In this document: positions 45,906-58,400 of the stretch, piece after piece | How positions within the stretch are numbered: position 1 is the first letter of the stretch | How the letters are laid out: the number at the start of each line of letters is the position of its first letter | DNA from: Ectobius pallidus | Taxonomy: Eukaryota; Arthropoda; Insecta; Blattodea; Ectobiidae | NCBI GenBank assembly: GCA_964059195.1 | Contig: CAXKWD010000009.1 | Coordinates: 43,743,160-43,807,159 of the forward strand | DNA length: 64,000 nt | Direction: 5' to 3' | Position numbers and translations under genes: made by a program | The notes under the pieces: generated by a model | The model's database searches: none | The model's input: only the letters and a program-made list of their open reading frames with translations | Told to the model about the DNA's origin: nothing

Positions 45906-47859
45906 TTTTTATTACTTCCTATTTATTTTTCCCTTTAAAATAAAGTCAAGGCTTACATTTCATAGCTGTGGTTAGCTGAAGAGTTGCAACGGTTGAGAGC
46001 CTAACAACTGAAATTGTAAAACTTGTAGTTGTAAATGATGAAACATGCCTTCCCGGTATTATCTCGACTTCGACTTTTTGTCACGATCACAACAATTTCT
46101 CTATAAGTTACTATATTGTATATGCGCGGAAATAAAATTGGCATTTTCGATTAGAGATTGCAATATTACTAAATTAAGCAACTTGCATCTCTTTCATAAT
46201 GCGCAAGAATATCAAGAGCAATACTTATATTCATCAATACTTTTCAAATACATAGATTTTAAAAACATATTCAAAATATACTGGGGTTCTTATCGCCGTC
46301 CTTCGTTCTTTAACATAATTGAGCATCATGAATATGGTGACCATAATAATTATATTAAGCCAAAAACGGGACTTTCAAAGAGAAAGTCAGATTACTCCGC
46401 AGAAGAAATTACATTATTATTTTCATCATTATCATTATATTATTGTTATGATTATTATTATTAATAATAAGTAAGAACTAACACATTTTAAAATATTATT
46501 GATTGTATAAGCCTAATAATTAATACACATTAAAATCCCAGACGAGTGACGAGATGATGCACAAAAAATTGTCAAACATTTTTAATTTTACACAACAGTT
46601 GCACAACATCGTATTTTGCGCAGAATGATTGATCTTGGGTTGTACATTCCTGTGCAAACATAAAAATTAGTTTCCTGTAAACGAGCGCGGCTGCTGTAAT
46701 TGTTAAAAACGGAATCATTGACAGCAAAACGAAATAGTGTTCTTTAAATTTACTACAACAAAAACACGCTACAATTAAAAATCGAAACAACTAAATTCAG
46801 ACAAAAATATTATCTAAAACTATGCAACATTAAAGGACTACAGATATATCTTTAAGCACATGTTCTATTCTCAAACTAGTTTTTAGATTTTTATAATAAG
46901 GACAATTCCTCTACTTCTGGAGTACCGAGGGGACAGTCGGGGCATACCTAAAAAACGAGACTGTCCCGGTCATAACGGGACGGATGGTCACCCTAATTCA
47001 TGCATGGAATATTTCTTTTGAATATTAAAATTCAAAATATATATTTTTAGAACGGGCAGTAGATGAACAAAATGCAATAATGACAACTCTCTCCTTCTGC
47101 AATACGCGAGGCACACTGAATGTCTCTGCGCGTCCACTAGAGGTCATCAGCAGGTCACATCCAGCCGGCCGTATCTCCTCTCCCCAAATACAGTTAACTT
47201 GCTTTTTAATTGCTCCTTCAGACTTGATAATTAACGACCCTATCTTACATCATGTTACTACTAATTCCTTTCTTCTCATATTTTCTTCAATACGGTGCAA
47301 TCTACTACACAGACTTCATTGGTTACTACAAGCCATTCAACATTATGGTTGCTATTGATGTTGCTGGAAGGAGGAGTTGTCTTGTTGTTGTGGTATAACA
47401 AAGTGAATTAATCTTCATCTTGCACGAGTAGCAGTAATTGAATGGTCCATAATGACTGACTTCAAATTTCACTTGATTAAAACATTTACAATTACCCATG
47501 TTCTTATATTGCGGTACAAGTATTATCGAATCTTACAGTGTAGCAAGTTTTTACTGAAGTCGTCTGCTTTTCCTTTAATAACGTAAGGATATCATAACAG
47601 AATGTTTAGGACGCAGTACTTCTCTGAAATCTTGAAACAACACAATCCTATCTTTGGTTGATCAAATAATTGAGTAAAACTGAAGACGAACTGCAAAGAA
47701 AGCAGTTTATTCACTGCAGAAACTATGTGAGAATTATAATTTTAAATTTCGACAAATAAAACAAAAACAATGGTCGTGCCCAATGGCCTTTCGAAGTAAA
47801 TATACTATTAGAACCAAAATTGTAGTAAATGTTACCGTATTAGAGCAAGACGCCAGTTT

Positions 47860-47915
<56 letters not shown>

Positions 47916-48109
47916 CAAATTAATTAAGTTTAATACAAATTAAAAAATACAAATTGTTACAAAATTATATACATATATAAAATTATATACATATATATAT
48001 TTAGAAACGCATGTCAGCTATAAATATGAAAATAACTTTATTAATAAACTACCCATGTTCCAGCAGATACGTGGCACAATAAACAAAAATCTAAAAACTG
48101 AAGCCAGAC
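45906..48109. other. No assigned gene; one 139-codon ORF and a possible hAT-like MITE
   Basis: The ATG-started frame at 46045-46464 is the longest frame here not explained by an element, but it is AT-rich with no known motif. The end GGATGGTCACCCTA at about 46996 and the start TATGGTGACCATAA at about 46334 resemble weak terminal repeats of a TAGGGTGACCA-type MITE. The rest is unassigned. Confidence 0.35.
47860..47912. repeat. (GT)n(AT)n microsatellite
   Basis: Five GT units followed by about 21 AT units. Confidence 0.97.
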
Positions 48110-48518
48110 GTTTATGCGCCCCACGCCTCCCGGGGCTTATAGAACTGCAACCCATCGGGAGAGGAATTTCCCTTGGATTTTTTTTTTGTTTTTAACAAGA
48201 CAAGGACTTGGCGGGCCTCCCCGGATGAGTGATCAGCCCATTCCTAGGCCCACCTCTAAGACAACATGAACACATAGGACGAGACACTTCAGTCGCACAC
48301 ACTCATTCCGAACAAGGCGTGGATGAAGATGATAATGACGGCCTTATGACATCCGCATCCACGGACCACAAGGGCTAATGTTTCATGATATTCGTCTCAC
48401 AGGTGAGAAAATTTTCCGTAAAATCCCCCATGCAGGAAACTTATCCCTACCGGGAATTGAATTCGGGCCTTCTACACGAGGAAAGTGAACGCATCCCATG
48501 CGCCACAGCTGGAGCGTT
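48110..48518 (-). mobile_element. tRNA-derived SINE, family 2
   Basis: Head on the minus strand with TGTGGCGCATGGGATGCGTT and B-box-like GAATTCAATTCCCGG. The body shares TGTGAGACGAATATCATG, GGGCTGATCACTCATCCGGG and CCAAGTCCTTGTCTTG with 21765-22270. It lacks the palindromic MITE found there. Confidence 0.82.
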
Positions 48519-50017
48519 GGGCTATTACTATGACAGAGACAGTCGATATGTTCATGTAAGCCACGATTTTTTTCACGATCTTTCTGTCCCGAAATATTAT
48601 AAACCTTCTTCCTTTTCATGCATTAGATTTGCTAGCCTTTTGCATCTCCAAATTGGTTCATCCATGTCTTGTAGTTCTTCCTATGTTTCTCCATCCTTAT
48701 ACCTTAGAGCTCTTCTTGGTTATCTTTCTTCTGGCTTGCTGTGTACAATCATGTTCCAGCCATTTATTTCTAAACTAACTAGTTTTTCATTTATATTATA
48801 TATAATTATATGTAATTCCGGTCTTATTGTTTAATGTTTTATTCTATCTTTCTGTGACACTCCCATTATTGACCCCAGAAATATCATTTCAAAATTTCAA
48901 TATTTTACATTTGATATATAGGCCCTAATTGTATTCCACATCCTGATACGATAGCCTGCAGTAATCTCACCATCCAAACGATTAAGATAGACACTGCACT
49001 TTCAGATCACCCAGTCGGACCGGTTATGATAGAACACAGTCATTACGTAAAAATGTTTGCAAGGATAATTAACATTTTATACCCTTGAGCAATACAAACT
49101 GCATCATAAATTACATACACGTTAGGACATTAAACTCTTCATTTGGTAACCCGAAGGCTACTAGGAAATCGCTATTAACGCAGCTGTGCCACTTCTAATG
49201 AAGCACTGGATAAATGACAATGAGCAAGGCCAAATTTCTCGAACAGAAATCAAATTACAAGCTAGCTATGTAGGCGCATTGGAACGAAAGCTATCAGTCT
49301 CAGAGTCTGTCTCTATTACATCATCTTGGTTCGATACCAAGTAATAGACTAATAATTATCCATTCACTTTTCCTAAGCAAAACATCTTATTCGGTTTGTA
49401 CATAGATTATAAAAAAGTATGGCCATCATATTAATTTTGGAATTCGAATATACGGCTTTCGAGACCTGATAGTACGAAAAACAAAAACAAAAACACACCA
49501 TAGTATACAAAACCCGAATTGAACAAAGCTCTTACTCGGGATAGTTTAGTAGTAATGATGTAAATTTTAAGCATTTTAAAGATTAAATTTGAATTTGAAA
49601 AAAAGAAACAATATTATGTGTAAGCATGAAATACTTATCGAGATTGAAAGAAATTGTTTATAAACCAAAGCTACTATACAATAATTATGTTTACCTCTAT
49701 TTACAGTAATAAGTTTGTACAATGTTGAGTAAATTAAATTAATTTATATATATATATATATATGTATATATATAGTATAATATAATATTATTGTTTAGAA
49801 TCCTTTAAATTACTGATGAAGTACTTCAGAATTTATATGAGAACTTAAAGAGCTCTTAATACAGGCCTTAACATAGGTTTAATAGGTCTTCCATTTTTAA
49901 TAGGCTATAGGCCTACAAGAGCTGGTTAAACTAGAATTGGACAGCACTTATTTTTCGAGAAGTTTTTCTAAAAAATATATTCGAAATCAATCAATCTATG
50001 ACATAAAAACAGTATAC
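48519..50017. other. No gene recognised
   Basis: AT-rich; a short (TA)n tract at about 49745-49775; adjacent TAGGCTA and TAGGCCTA at 49907-49919. The frame at 48385-48834 begins inside the SINE and has no motif. Confidence 0.45.
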
Positions 50018-50330
50018 TATTCCGTGGCTCAGTTCATTGAGGCACTGCGCTAAAAACCGGTAGGTCGCTGGTTCGATCGCCGATGAGGTCATTAGGATTT
50101 TCTTGTTGACTTAATCCTTCAGGTGGCATAATGTCCCTGGGGTAACTCAGCCTCTAACAGAAAGGAGCACCAGCAGCAATCCTGGGGGTAAAGGCGATCG
50201 GTGCATAGGGCTGGCAACGTAACCACCTCCATGTTTCGAGTGTCTAAAAATCTGGTAGCCTCAACCTCCTGGGATCTTAAAGTCCTCCACGTTCTATATA
50301 GGGAACACTTTACTGTACTGTGTTGTTAAT
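50018..50330 (+). mobile_element. tRNA-derived SINE, family 1
   Basis: A box CGTGGCTCAGTTCATTGAGG, B box TGGTTCGATCGCC, then the family 1 body (CTTAATCCTTCAGGTGGC, ACTCAGCCTCTAACAGAAAG, GCAATCCTGGGGGTAAAG) and tail GGGAACACTTTACTGTACTG. Confidence 0.9.
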
Positions 50331-51212
50331 ATGGGGTAATATTTGGCAATGGAATTAAAAAATCACTAAAATTACTTTTAAAAAAGTGGCATTTATGAAG
50401 ATTATTCTATTCATACGCCGCGTGTTTTATATTGACCAATAACGTTTAGCGATTCCTCGGATTTAGACCAACCACGATCGTTTATCTTATAATTCCCTTT
50501 CTCGATCGCAAGGATGCAATTTTATCTGATAAAACGTCAGCTCGTTGCTGGACATGTAAGGCATCAACGTGAGGTAATTAATACGTCACATGATGCCATT
50601 CAACAGAATGAAAACGCATTATTTTATACAACATAACTTTTTTGGAAATTGAAATAATATAAATGTACATTGATTAAAAACACAATTTCGATTCGGTGCA
50701 AGCCAGTTCGTGTGCTTTTATTCTGTTCTGTTGTTTGCTTACCTGAATTAGGTTAACTATGTATTATATGCACCATTGATAGCATTGGTCACAACATGAC
50801 AACTCGAATCGATTCATGGATGGTTGACTCATATTATGCCGTGATATTGCAGCTGTTAGTTTCGTTTTTATATAACAAAGCACGAAAGCAATTGCTTTTG
50901 TGTAATCCGTTATATTTTTATTCATGTAATTGTCTTAATAAATCCAACCCGAGTTTACGAGTTACATCTGATGAATTCGCTCCTGCTGCGCAGTCGCGAA
51001 TCTATCGATAAACTCTTGAACTCTCGTGGGATTACCTATGAAAAGAAAACTCTCTATTGCTGCATTTCTGTAGCGTCATCTTAAAAACGTCTAATTGCTG
51101 TGAAAATGATAATGATTTTTTTTAACTAATGAGATTTCTTAAAGCATCAAATAGTGTAGATTAACCATGGTAATTTTTAACTTAACCATTTCAGTTCTGA
51201 ATTAATCTATTA
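50331..51212. other. No gene recognised
   Basis: No coding or repeat feature I can support; the frame at 50796-51011 lacks motifs. Confidence 0.45.
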
Positions 51213-51702
51213 CTAGCTGAAAAGGCCCGGCATCCTATTTTGTCTTCTTTTAGATGCTTAGGATTTTTTACAGATTTCTTTATAGCATATTCGTTGGCAC
51301 ACATTTCAAGCTGTCCTTGCAATACGACCTCTTATTCTACATCAAAATATGAAGTGAAAAATGATATTCTTCATGTCCAGGATATATTGTATTACATCGC
51401 TTCAGAATTTGGTCCAATATTATGTAGTTCCCAAAGCCCTATGTGAACACTGTAAAAAATACACTGTTGTCATGACAACTGAATTGGAATTAATTTCTTC
51501 AGTATAATATTCTAAGAAATTACATAAATTTTCAAAGGAAGGAGTGGTTTGTTTGAATTTTAATGTTGACCGCATTACTTCCCGGGCTTAACTAGGTATG
51601 TGTGCAAAATTTCGTACAAATTGGTCAAAAAATGTAGATTTGTATAGGGAACATACATACATACATATCCACATACCCACAAACACACATTCGATTTTAT
51701 AT
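51213..51702 (-). mobile_element. Truncated Helitron (copy 4)
   Basis: Minus-strand 3' end CTAG at 51216-51213 preceded by a damaged hairpin (GCCGGGCC). The interior (GTACAAATTTTCTTGACC-like text, CATAGGGCTTTGGGAACTAC, AAGAATATCATTTTTCACTT) matches copy 3 at 34930-35400. The 5' end near 51702 lacks a clean TC, so this boundary is approximate. Confidence 0.68.
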
Positions 51703-52494
51703 ATGGCCCATCGGTCCATGATGGAGTAAAAAAAAACCTTATTTGTATCGTATCCCTTCCCTATGTATATATAATTTACCATCAAATATTGCAAAATGTA
51801 TATATAAGCTTATATATTATGCTTTTTTGGAGATACAGATTGATTATTGATAAGCAATTTGTGTTCTGATTTGAAAATGGTTGACAAAATATAAGCACTT
51901 TGTAGCAAAACAGTTATTTATTTAACAATAGATATATGTTTGCAATATATGCAACAAGTGGTTTCATACTCTACAAATTTTTTTTGTAATTTTACTAGCT
52001 TTAAGTCATTTATTTTGATTATTATTTATTGTATGTATTTGTGTTTAATATTTTTTGTCTCCTTTTTATAAATTTGTCTTTTCTTTTTCTAGCTCTGTTT
52101 TACATTTTTCACCTCTTTTATAAGTGTGTCATTCTTTCTCATTTTGTTTTTTGTTTCTCCTCTTTCTCCACTCTGATGTTCTGAATCTACTCCCGAGCAC
52201 GAGCAGTCTGCTCATTCGGGTGTATTTCTAAATAAATATTTGGTTCTTTTCTTTCTTTTTCTTTTCTGTACTTTAATTTTGAAATTTGTAAATGTTTTTT
52301 GTTTATTTGTGTATTTTTGTATTTGTATTTGTACATAAGTTTGTAAATGTAATTTAAATAAATAAAAATGTTAAAAGTACTCACTAACAAGTGTTCCTAG
52401 GTGAAGATAAAAACTACAAGTATAAAAGTACTCAAAGAACTAAGAAAACAATCAAAACATAATTCGAGTTGTTTCGATTTTTCTTATCTTTTCT

Positions 52495-52583
52495 GATGGT
52501 TTATTATATGTTCTGATAGTTTTCGAGTCGCGACCCACCTGTAACCATTCCGCGACCCACTACCCACCGGTTGGGAACCGCTG
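52495..52583. mobile_element. hAT-like MITE right end
   Basis: Ends CACCGGTTGGGAACCGCTG; read in reverse, CAGCGGTTCCCAACC is a hAT-type terminus. Preceded by CGCGACCCAC repeats. No matching left end found. Confidence 0.5.
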
Positions 52584-52859
52584 TATTAGATTATACGTAA
52601 TCACCAAGTAAAATATCAATGGGCTCTGAGATTGAAATCAATGAGGAAAATTTTAATGAAATAACTTATTTCCGTAATGACAATTCTGATTTGTTAATAA
52701 AAGATCCTCATGTTTTGCATTAAAGCAGTACTCCATTAATTTTATTTCTCTGCTTTTATACAAATTTTAAGGTATCGAATTTATAAGTCAGTAGCAGTAG
52801 AAAGGTTAACAGATCTGCATGGCACTTAGACAAAAAATTAATAGAACGTAACTTTTATT

Positions 52860-52907
52860 GTGAATGCTCAATAGTGCGACCCGTTTCAGAAAGTTTGGGA
52901 ACTGCTG
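52860..52907. mobile_element. Second hAT-like right end
   Basis: GTGCGACCCGTTTCAGAAAG then TTTGGGAACTGCTG, a diverged version of the end at 52583 in the same orientation. Confidence 0.4.
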
Positions 52908-53957
52908 GTATTCAGTGTTAAGTAAAATACAGTAGTAGAAAATCAATATCATTGATGTCAGAACATGGCTGTTGACGCGTGAAAGACGACTGCCCTGATA
53001 GGATCACTTAATATTGCCTGTTATTACACTTCGGTAGCATATTGAATGGCTTTTAACATGGGAATAGTTGTTGCTAATGAGGAAGGTTTTACGCACAGAA
53101 TTCGGATGAGTGAAGTGGGTGTTATGGTGGGCGATGCTGTGGAACCGGTTCAACTGAACAGCTCGTTATGAAGGTGTGGGTCATATTGAATCATCCCGAG
53201 TAAAAGTTATTTATTTTTTGAAACTTGTTTAACGACGCAGTCAGCTGCTTACTTGAACTCAATGTCATTGGGCGGGTCTGTGATCTTTATGATATCAAGC
53301 GATGTCTCGGTACAATTCAAACTTGTTCTAATTTTAGTTGTAGTTTGACTTCCGAAGGACGAAAATGTTATATTAACAGATTATCTTTATTATTTTTTTG
53401 TATGGATGTTTACATTGAATAACACATATTAACAACTCAACCATATAGTGGTTTGATTCTGATCAGGAATTTATTTTATTTTATAGAATATAACATATTG
53501 TAAATCTCTTATATAAAATACAGTAACTTATGCCTACAACAACAAAAATTGTAAATATAGCAAAAATGTCTAACTTCGTAGCACGTATCTTATTATTTTC
53601 TTTATTGCAAAATTGGGAACAGTAATAGATCTAGTTCATCTTACTGATCTCAGTTGGCATCTTCTCCTCTATCTTGTAGATTTTTCTAATTTTTCCATTA
53701 CTATTATTGAAATCACAATAAATAAAATGATAAGATACTGGGAAATTAGGCATGTTTTCCCTATTATTAGGTAGTTGGTGAAGTAAAGTGATCCGTATTT
53801 TTATTTATTTTCATGCCAAGATACAACACAATTACAACTGTTTAATACGTGCCTTAAATTTAACATCACTTAAAGTTCTGATCGAATTAAGTAACTTCTT
53901 GTATATTTTAATTTATGTAAACTTAAAACTATGTAGTGTTTTAGTATATATATATAA

Positions 53958-53991
<34 letters not shown>

Positions 53992-54304
53992 AGAAATCCT
54001 TTATATCCTATTCATACTTAGTATTATAATTATGTAAATCACAATTTGAAATAAACATTGCTAAATTATTTTTAATAGGAGACATTGAAAGATTTAAACA
54101 TATGATAGCAGTATGACTCTAAAGTTCCATAAATAGCTCACTGCGTGATTTTTTTTGGTACCTTACAAATTAGCCTAATAGCTTTCTTTTGAGCTTCTTT
54201 TGAGCCCAGATAATTAATTGTACCGTGAGATGTGAATGTATAAACCCGAAATACAAGGAAAGTAGTATTTCAGTGGATACAGTAGAATTTAATTTCCTAG
54301 TATC
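52908..54304. other. No gene recognised
   Basis: AT-rich; microsatellite at 53945-53992; TAGCCTA at 54172. Confidence 0.45.
53945..53992. repeat. (TA)n(TG)n microsatellite
   Basis: Interrupted TA units followed by about 13 TG units. Confidence 0.96.
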
Positions 54305-54653
54305 AGGCCTTGGAGGCCCTTAGGGTTCTGGGAACCTGAGGCACCCAGGTTTTTAGACATTCGGAACCTACTGATGTTGGGTTTGTAGTGACAGTCCTAC
54401 TCAATTCTCCTCTAGGGGAAGGACTCTCAGCACATAGAGCAACATTTGGAGGTGATAAGTTTGTCAGCCTTACTTATCGGCCGCCCTGGCCCCAGGATTG
54501 CTCATGGCTCTATTTCTGGTAGAGGCTGAGTCAACCTCAGGGTCATAGTACCACCAGAGTAATTAGATCAGTTGAAAAATTAAATTAGGGAATCGAGCCC
54601 GCGACCTTCCGTTTTGTAGTGCATTGCATCAACCAACTGCGCCGCGTCGTAGC
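54305..54653 (-). mobile_element. tRNA-derived SINE, family 1
   Basis: Minus-strand head GAGCTACGACGCGGCGCAGT with B box GGGCTCGATTCCC, then ACTCAGCCTCTACCAGAAAT, GAGCAATCCTGGGGCCAG and the 3' phrase GTCTAAAAACCTGGGTGCC. More diverged than the copy at 50018. Confidence 0.82.
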
Positions 54654-55700
54654 TCATTTTGTTCCTGTATGCCCGCAAATTCTCGATATACCGGTAATTT
54701 AAAATTCTAATAAAAGTTAGCATCACAGTTGAACAGTAACGTTTCTACATTGTTAGCATCATGAGTTAGCATCTGTAGAGAATTATCTAGGGGTTTACAA
54801 GAAAATTTGATAAAAGGATGAGTAAGTTTTGCAGACCCGAGAGATCTCGGCTTCAGCTGAAAACTCCGACCGGGAAACATTTTCACTATAGAATATAGTG
54901 TAGTAGTTGTTTAGGGCTTTAAGCAATCAGACCACTTCAGTATTCGCATAATATCTAAACTTGAAGTCTCCTTCACGATAGTCTAATTCAAGATCAAATG
55001 GTAATTTAATTATACCTAACATAATAAGAATATAACTTTTATACAACTTGGTATAAAAGATAAAATTAACAAGTTTAGTGATATTATTTAAAAATTATGG
55101 TTGCCTTGAAGAACAATATTCATGAAAACAAAACGAAATTCCTTTAAAAATGTTCATCATAAATAAATTGCTGAAGCGCTTTGTTTTTCTATTACTTATG
55201 TTCATCCTCCTGACAGCAGGAGTAAATGTTGATTCTTCCCTGTTCCTGAAAAAGTCCTGATTTGAGCTTTAGAATAATATGTATTTCTTTAAAATCTTAA
55301 AATGGTATTTGAATGTCTAAATTTCTTACGAAATCCAAACATAGGCCTACGGTTCGTCATGATCAACTTTGGATGGGAAGTGAATAAAATACTTATTTTT
55401 ACACAATTCGCTTTATCAGATTATCTTTGGAGTATGTTCATAAGGTTTCCTACACTCTGGTCATTATGTACTCTATTATGTTCATAGGCGCAGCGAGAAT
55501 TTCACGCGAATGTGTGCCTAGTTAGTAATATAGAAAATTGAAAAGAAAGAAAAAACACAAAACTACAATAACACGAGGACGTATTTGAGTCTAAAATTTT
55601 AAAATTCAGATTAACAGAAATGAAATAAAAAAAAAAATATTTAAAATAAGATAGCTTTTTAACAACCAGGGTCACCAGCGACCACAATAATTAATACATT
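54654..55700. other. No gene recognised
   Basis: Unassigned AT-rich DNA with TAGGCCTA at about 55344. Confidence 0.45.
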
Positions 55701-55830
55701 AATACTGAATAGGCGATACAAAAAAGTGAAGTGTCTAAAATATATATGGTAACTTGAAATATAGTAAAAAGCAAAACATTAAATATAAAAAGAACTGGAA
55801 GTAATTTTGCAACTATTATCAAATTATGAA

Positions 55831-56031
55831 TTAAATTAACATTATATATCCTTCAACAATTATAAATATATTATATAACTCTACCGTGATATTTAACACA
55901 AGTCTTAGATGTAATAACCCTGGACACTCCAGAATAAGATGGGAGGAAGTTACATCCCCTTTACATTTCGGGCATGGTTCCTTAACAGATTTCTTTATAA
56001 GATAGCCATTGCTAAGGTTGAAAGTGGCCAA
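55831..56031 (-). pseudogene. C-terminal Cys/His segment of the LINE
   Basis: GYLIKKSVKEPCPKCKGDVT then SSHLILECPGLLHLR gives a CxxC...H...C pattern typical of the end of RNase H-bearing insect LINEs. Confidence 0.7.
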
Positions 56032-56199
56032 TCGCAGCCTGGTCAGCAGGACTTGTTGCCTTCTACGGAGGAGAGTATTCGGAATAGCTGGTTCAGTAAC
56101 TGATTTCCGGACGAGCTGCAGTTTTGAAGGAGTGGATTATCATGCTTCATCCCAGTGCTTCGTATAAAATATGATCAATGTTTTGGTGTCCCCTCATGT

Positions 56200-56592
56200 A
56201 CCATTTAACTAGTTTTCAATTTGTGGGACATTGTAGTAGATTTAGCTGCTGTATCTGCTTTTTCATTACCATAAATACTTTTATGTGATGCAAGCCATGC
56301 TAATGAGAATTGGGTGCCATTTTTAAAAGAAAACACAAACGTTCCCAAATAATTTGGATGGGTGAGTTCCTTGTAGATCTATTTTCAACAGCACCGAGAG
56401 CTGACTAGAATCTGAGTAGATAACAATTTGTGGGCAATTACATGGTGTTTGTGACGAGATCATAGGCTGTAACACTAATTTAGGCATAGTTGTTGGGCAA
56501 GGAATTCGTGTAATCTTCATATTAATAGAGGGAATAAAAGACCCCTGGAGGGAGGGGGTGGAGTCGTCTTGGTAGGATATTAGCTTTATCAA
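56200..56592 (-). pseudogene. RNase H domain of the LINE
   Basis: PQIVIYSDSSQLSVLLKIDL contains the catalytic-Asp context (YSDS). In another frame downstream follow LAWLASHKSIYGNEKADTAA, the conserved HxGxxGNExAD-like block with its Gly changed. Broken between the two. Confidence 0.75.
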
Positions 56593-56749
56593 TGTTTAAT
56601 TCTGAGTTATAATCCATAAGTCTTTCCCTTAATGGTTTTATACAATTTGGGTGAGAGTTATAAAGTTCTGATTTTTTGAACACCAAAGGCGTAATTGTTG
56701 ATGAGATTAGAAGGAGAACAACAGGGTGAAGAATAGTTTAAGCATAGTT

Positions 56750-57081
56750 GTTTTCGTCGCAGGTCAAGGGAAGAAGACCAGCTTCCACAAGTAGAGTGCT
56801 ACTTGGACTGGATCTGAAGGCTGCCAAACTTAGACGACTTGCAGTGTTGATAATTGGATCCAACGTTTGGAGAAGTCATTTGCTTGCCGAACTGTATATT
56901 ACTGCTGTATAATCCACTTTGGACTGATTAGAGCTCGGTAGACGTTTATTAGACATGTTGATTCGGCACCCCACTTATTGGATGATAACATTTTAATTAT
57001 GTTTAGTCTAGAAGCACAATCTGAGTTTAGTGAAGTAATGAGTTGTTTCCCAAGGTAAGCCTTGAACAAAGTGGCGGTCAC
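56750..57081 (-). pseudogene. RT thumb segment of the LINE
   Basis: TSLNSDCASRLNIIKMLSSN, KWGAESTCLINVYRALISPK, then LDPIINTASRLSLAAFRSSP: the pattern RLNLLK...WGAD...LYRALI...LDPIHN...GAFRTSP of insect I/Jockey RTs. Several frame changes. Confidence 0.78.
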
Positions 57082-57925
57082 CGCATTTTAGCACAGCTTA
57101 TGCAGATGATGTTCATAGGCTATGTTGGGCGATGTCATAAACACAATCGAGAGAAATGCAGAGAGTCTTTTCGACGCCTGCAAGAATGTTGGGTTGGAAA
57201 TTATTATAGAAAAAAACTAAGTACATGGTCATGAAACGTCAAAATAATGCTCTACAAATTATTAGAATAACCGGTAAATCGTTCGAACAAGTGAATAAAT
57301 TCAAATATCTGAGAGCAATAATTACAGATACAAATAATATTAAGGCCGAAGTTAAGTGAAGACTCAAATCAGGAAATGCCTGCTCTTATGCAGTTCAGAA
57401 ACTCTTATCTTCTCGTCTTCTGTCCAATAATCTAAAAATAAAAATTTATAAGACAATTATCCTGCTGGATATGGATGTGAGATATGTCGCTAACTCTACG
57501 GAAAGAGCATAATCTGAGAGAGTTCGAAAACAGGGTGCTTACGAAAATATTTGGGCCTAAGAGAGATGAAAATGGGGACTGGAGGAAGCTGCATAACGAC
57601 GAGCTTCATAAACTGTACTCTTCACCGGATATGCTAAGGGTAATTAAATAATGGAGGATGAAATGGCCTGAACATATTGCATGCATGGGGAAGGAAATAC
57701 ATATCTAAAGAATATTGACTGGGAGCCCCGAAGGAAAAAGATCAATGTTAGGATAGATTTAAGAGAGGTAGGATTTGCGAGGGATGGTTGGATAAGTTAG
57801 CAAAGAATAGGGTTGAATGGCGGGCTCAGGTAAGCGCGACAATCAACCTCGGGGTTCTATAAAATATATAGCATTCCTTTAGCTTACTCAGGAATTGTCT
57901 ATTGCCATTGAGTAAGTAAGTATGT
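57062..57925 (+). pseudogene. Second LINE fragment, opposite orientation
   Basis: Plus-strand remnant of a different non-LTR RT: QMMFIGYVG (degenerate ADD region), KSFEQVNKFKYLRAIITDTN, YAVQKLLSSRLLSNNLKIKI, RKEHNLREFENRVLTKIFGP, KRDENGDWRKLHNDELHKLY, RMKWPEHIACMG. The 3' part ends in GAGTAAGTAAGT at about 57910-57925. It is inserted between the palm and thumb of the minus-strand LINE. Frames shift several times. Confidence 0.78.
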
Positions 57926-57959
57926 GTAGTTTCCATTAGTGATTTTTATCGAACAATAT

Positions 57960-58400
57960 GCCTAGGATGTTGCAAGTAACTGATCTGTGCAACCTGTGGC
58001 CACTAATATTAAGGTTAAAGTCTATTTGGTGAAACTTTTTACTTCTAGAAAAAACAACACATTCAGATTTTCATTTGGATATTGTGAAGCCGGAAGTGTT
58101 TGCCCAGGAGTAGATTTTATCCAAAGAATTCTGAATAATATTAGCAGGAAGCTGAATTTTATTCCTACTACAGAGAAGAGTGATATCGTCCGCAAAGAGG
58201 GATGATTTTTCTGACTTCTCAATCAAACTGCTGACTTCATTAATAGAAATAAGAAATAGAAGCACACTTAATACTGGTTCTGAGGCAGACCATTCACCAT
58301 TTCCATAGGAGGAGATAGTTTATCTTGAATTCTCACTCTTAGATATGCAATGAACCTTGTTACTACCATTATTATATAAACCTTAGTACAGGCACTAAAG
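57960..58400 (-). pseudogene. RT palm segment of the LINE
   Basis: YLRVRIQDKLSPPMEMVNGL with PQ, then FLISINEVSSLIEK, KSSLFADDITLLCSRNK (catalytic Asp pair), SLDKIYSWANTSGFT, then KCVVFSRSKKFHQIDFNLN-like text. A stop occurs after the PQN-Q-Y block at about 58275. Confidence 0.82.

Larger units (their letters stand above)
55701..58400 (-). mobile_element. Decayed I/Jockey-superfamily LINE with RNase H
   Basis: Minus strand, from the right: RT palm (about 58400-57960), then after a plus-strand insert, RT thumb (57050-56750), RNase H (56600-56200) and a Cys/His tail (56031-55880). Frameshifts and stops are scattered throughout, so the copy is old. RNase H presence excludes the classical Jockey clade and suggests an I-, R1- or LOA-like member. 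Ends are approximate. Confidence 0.82.
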
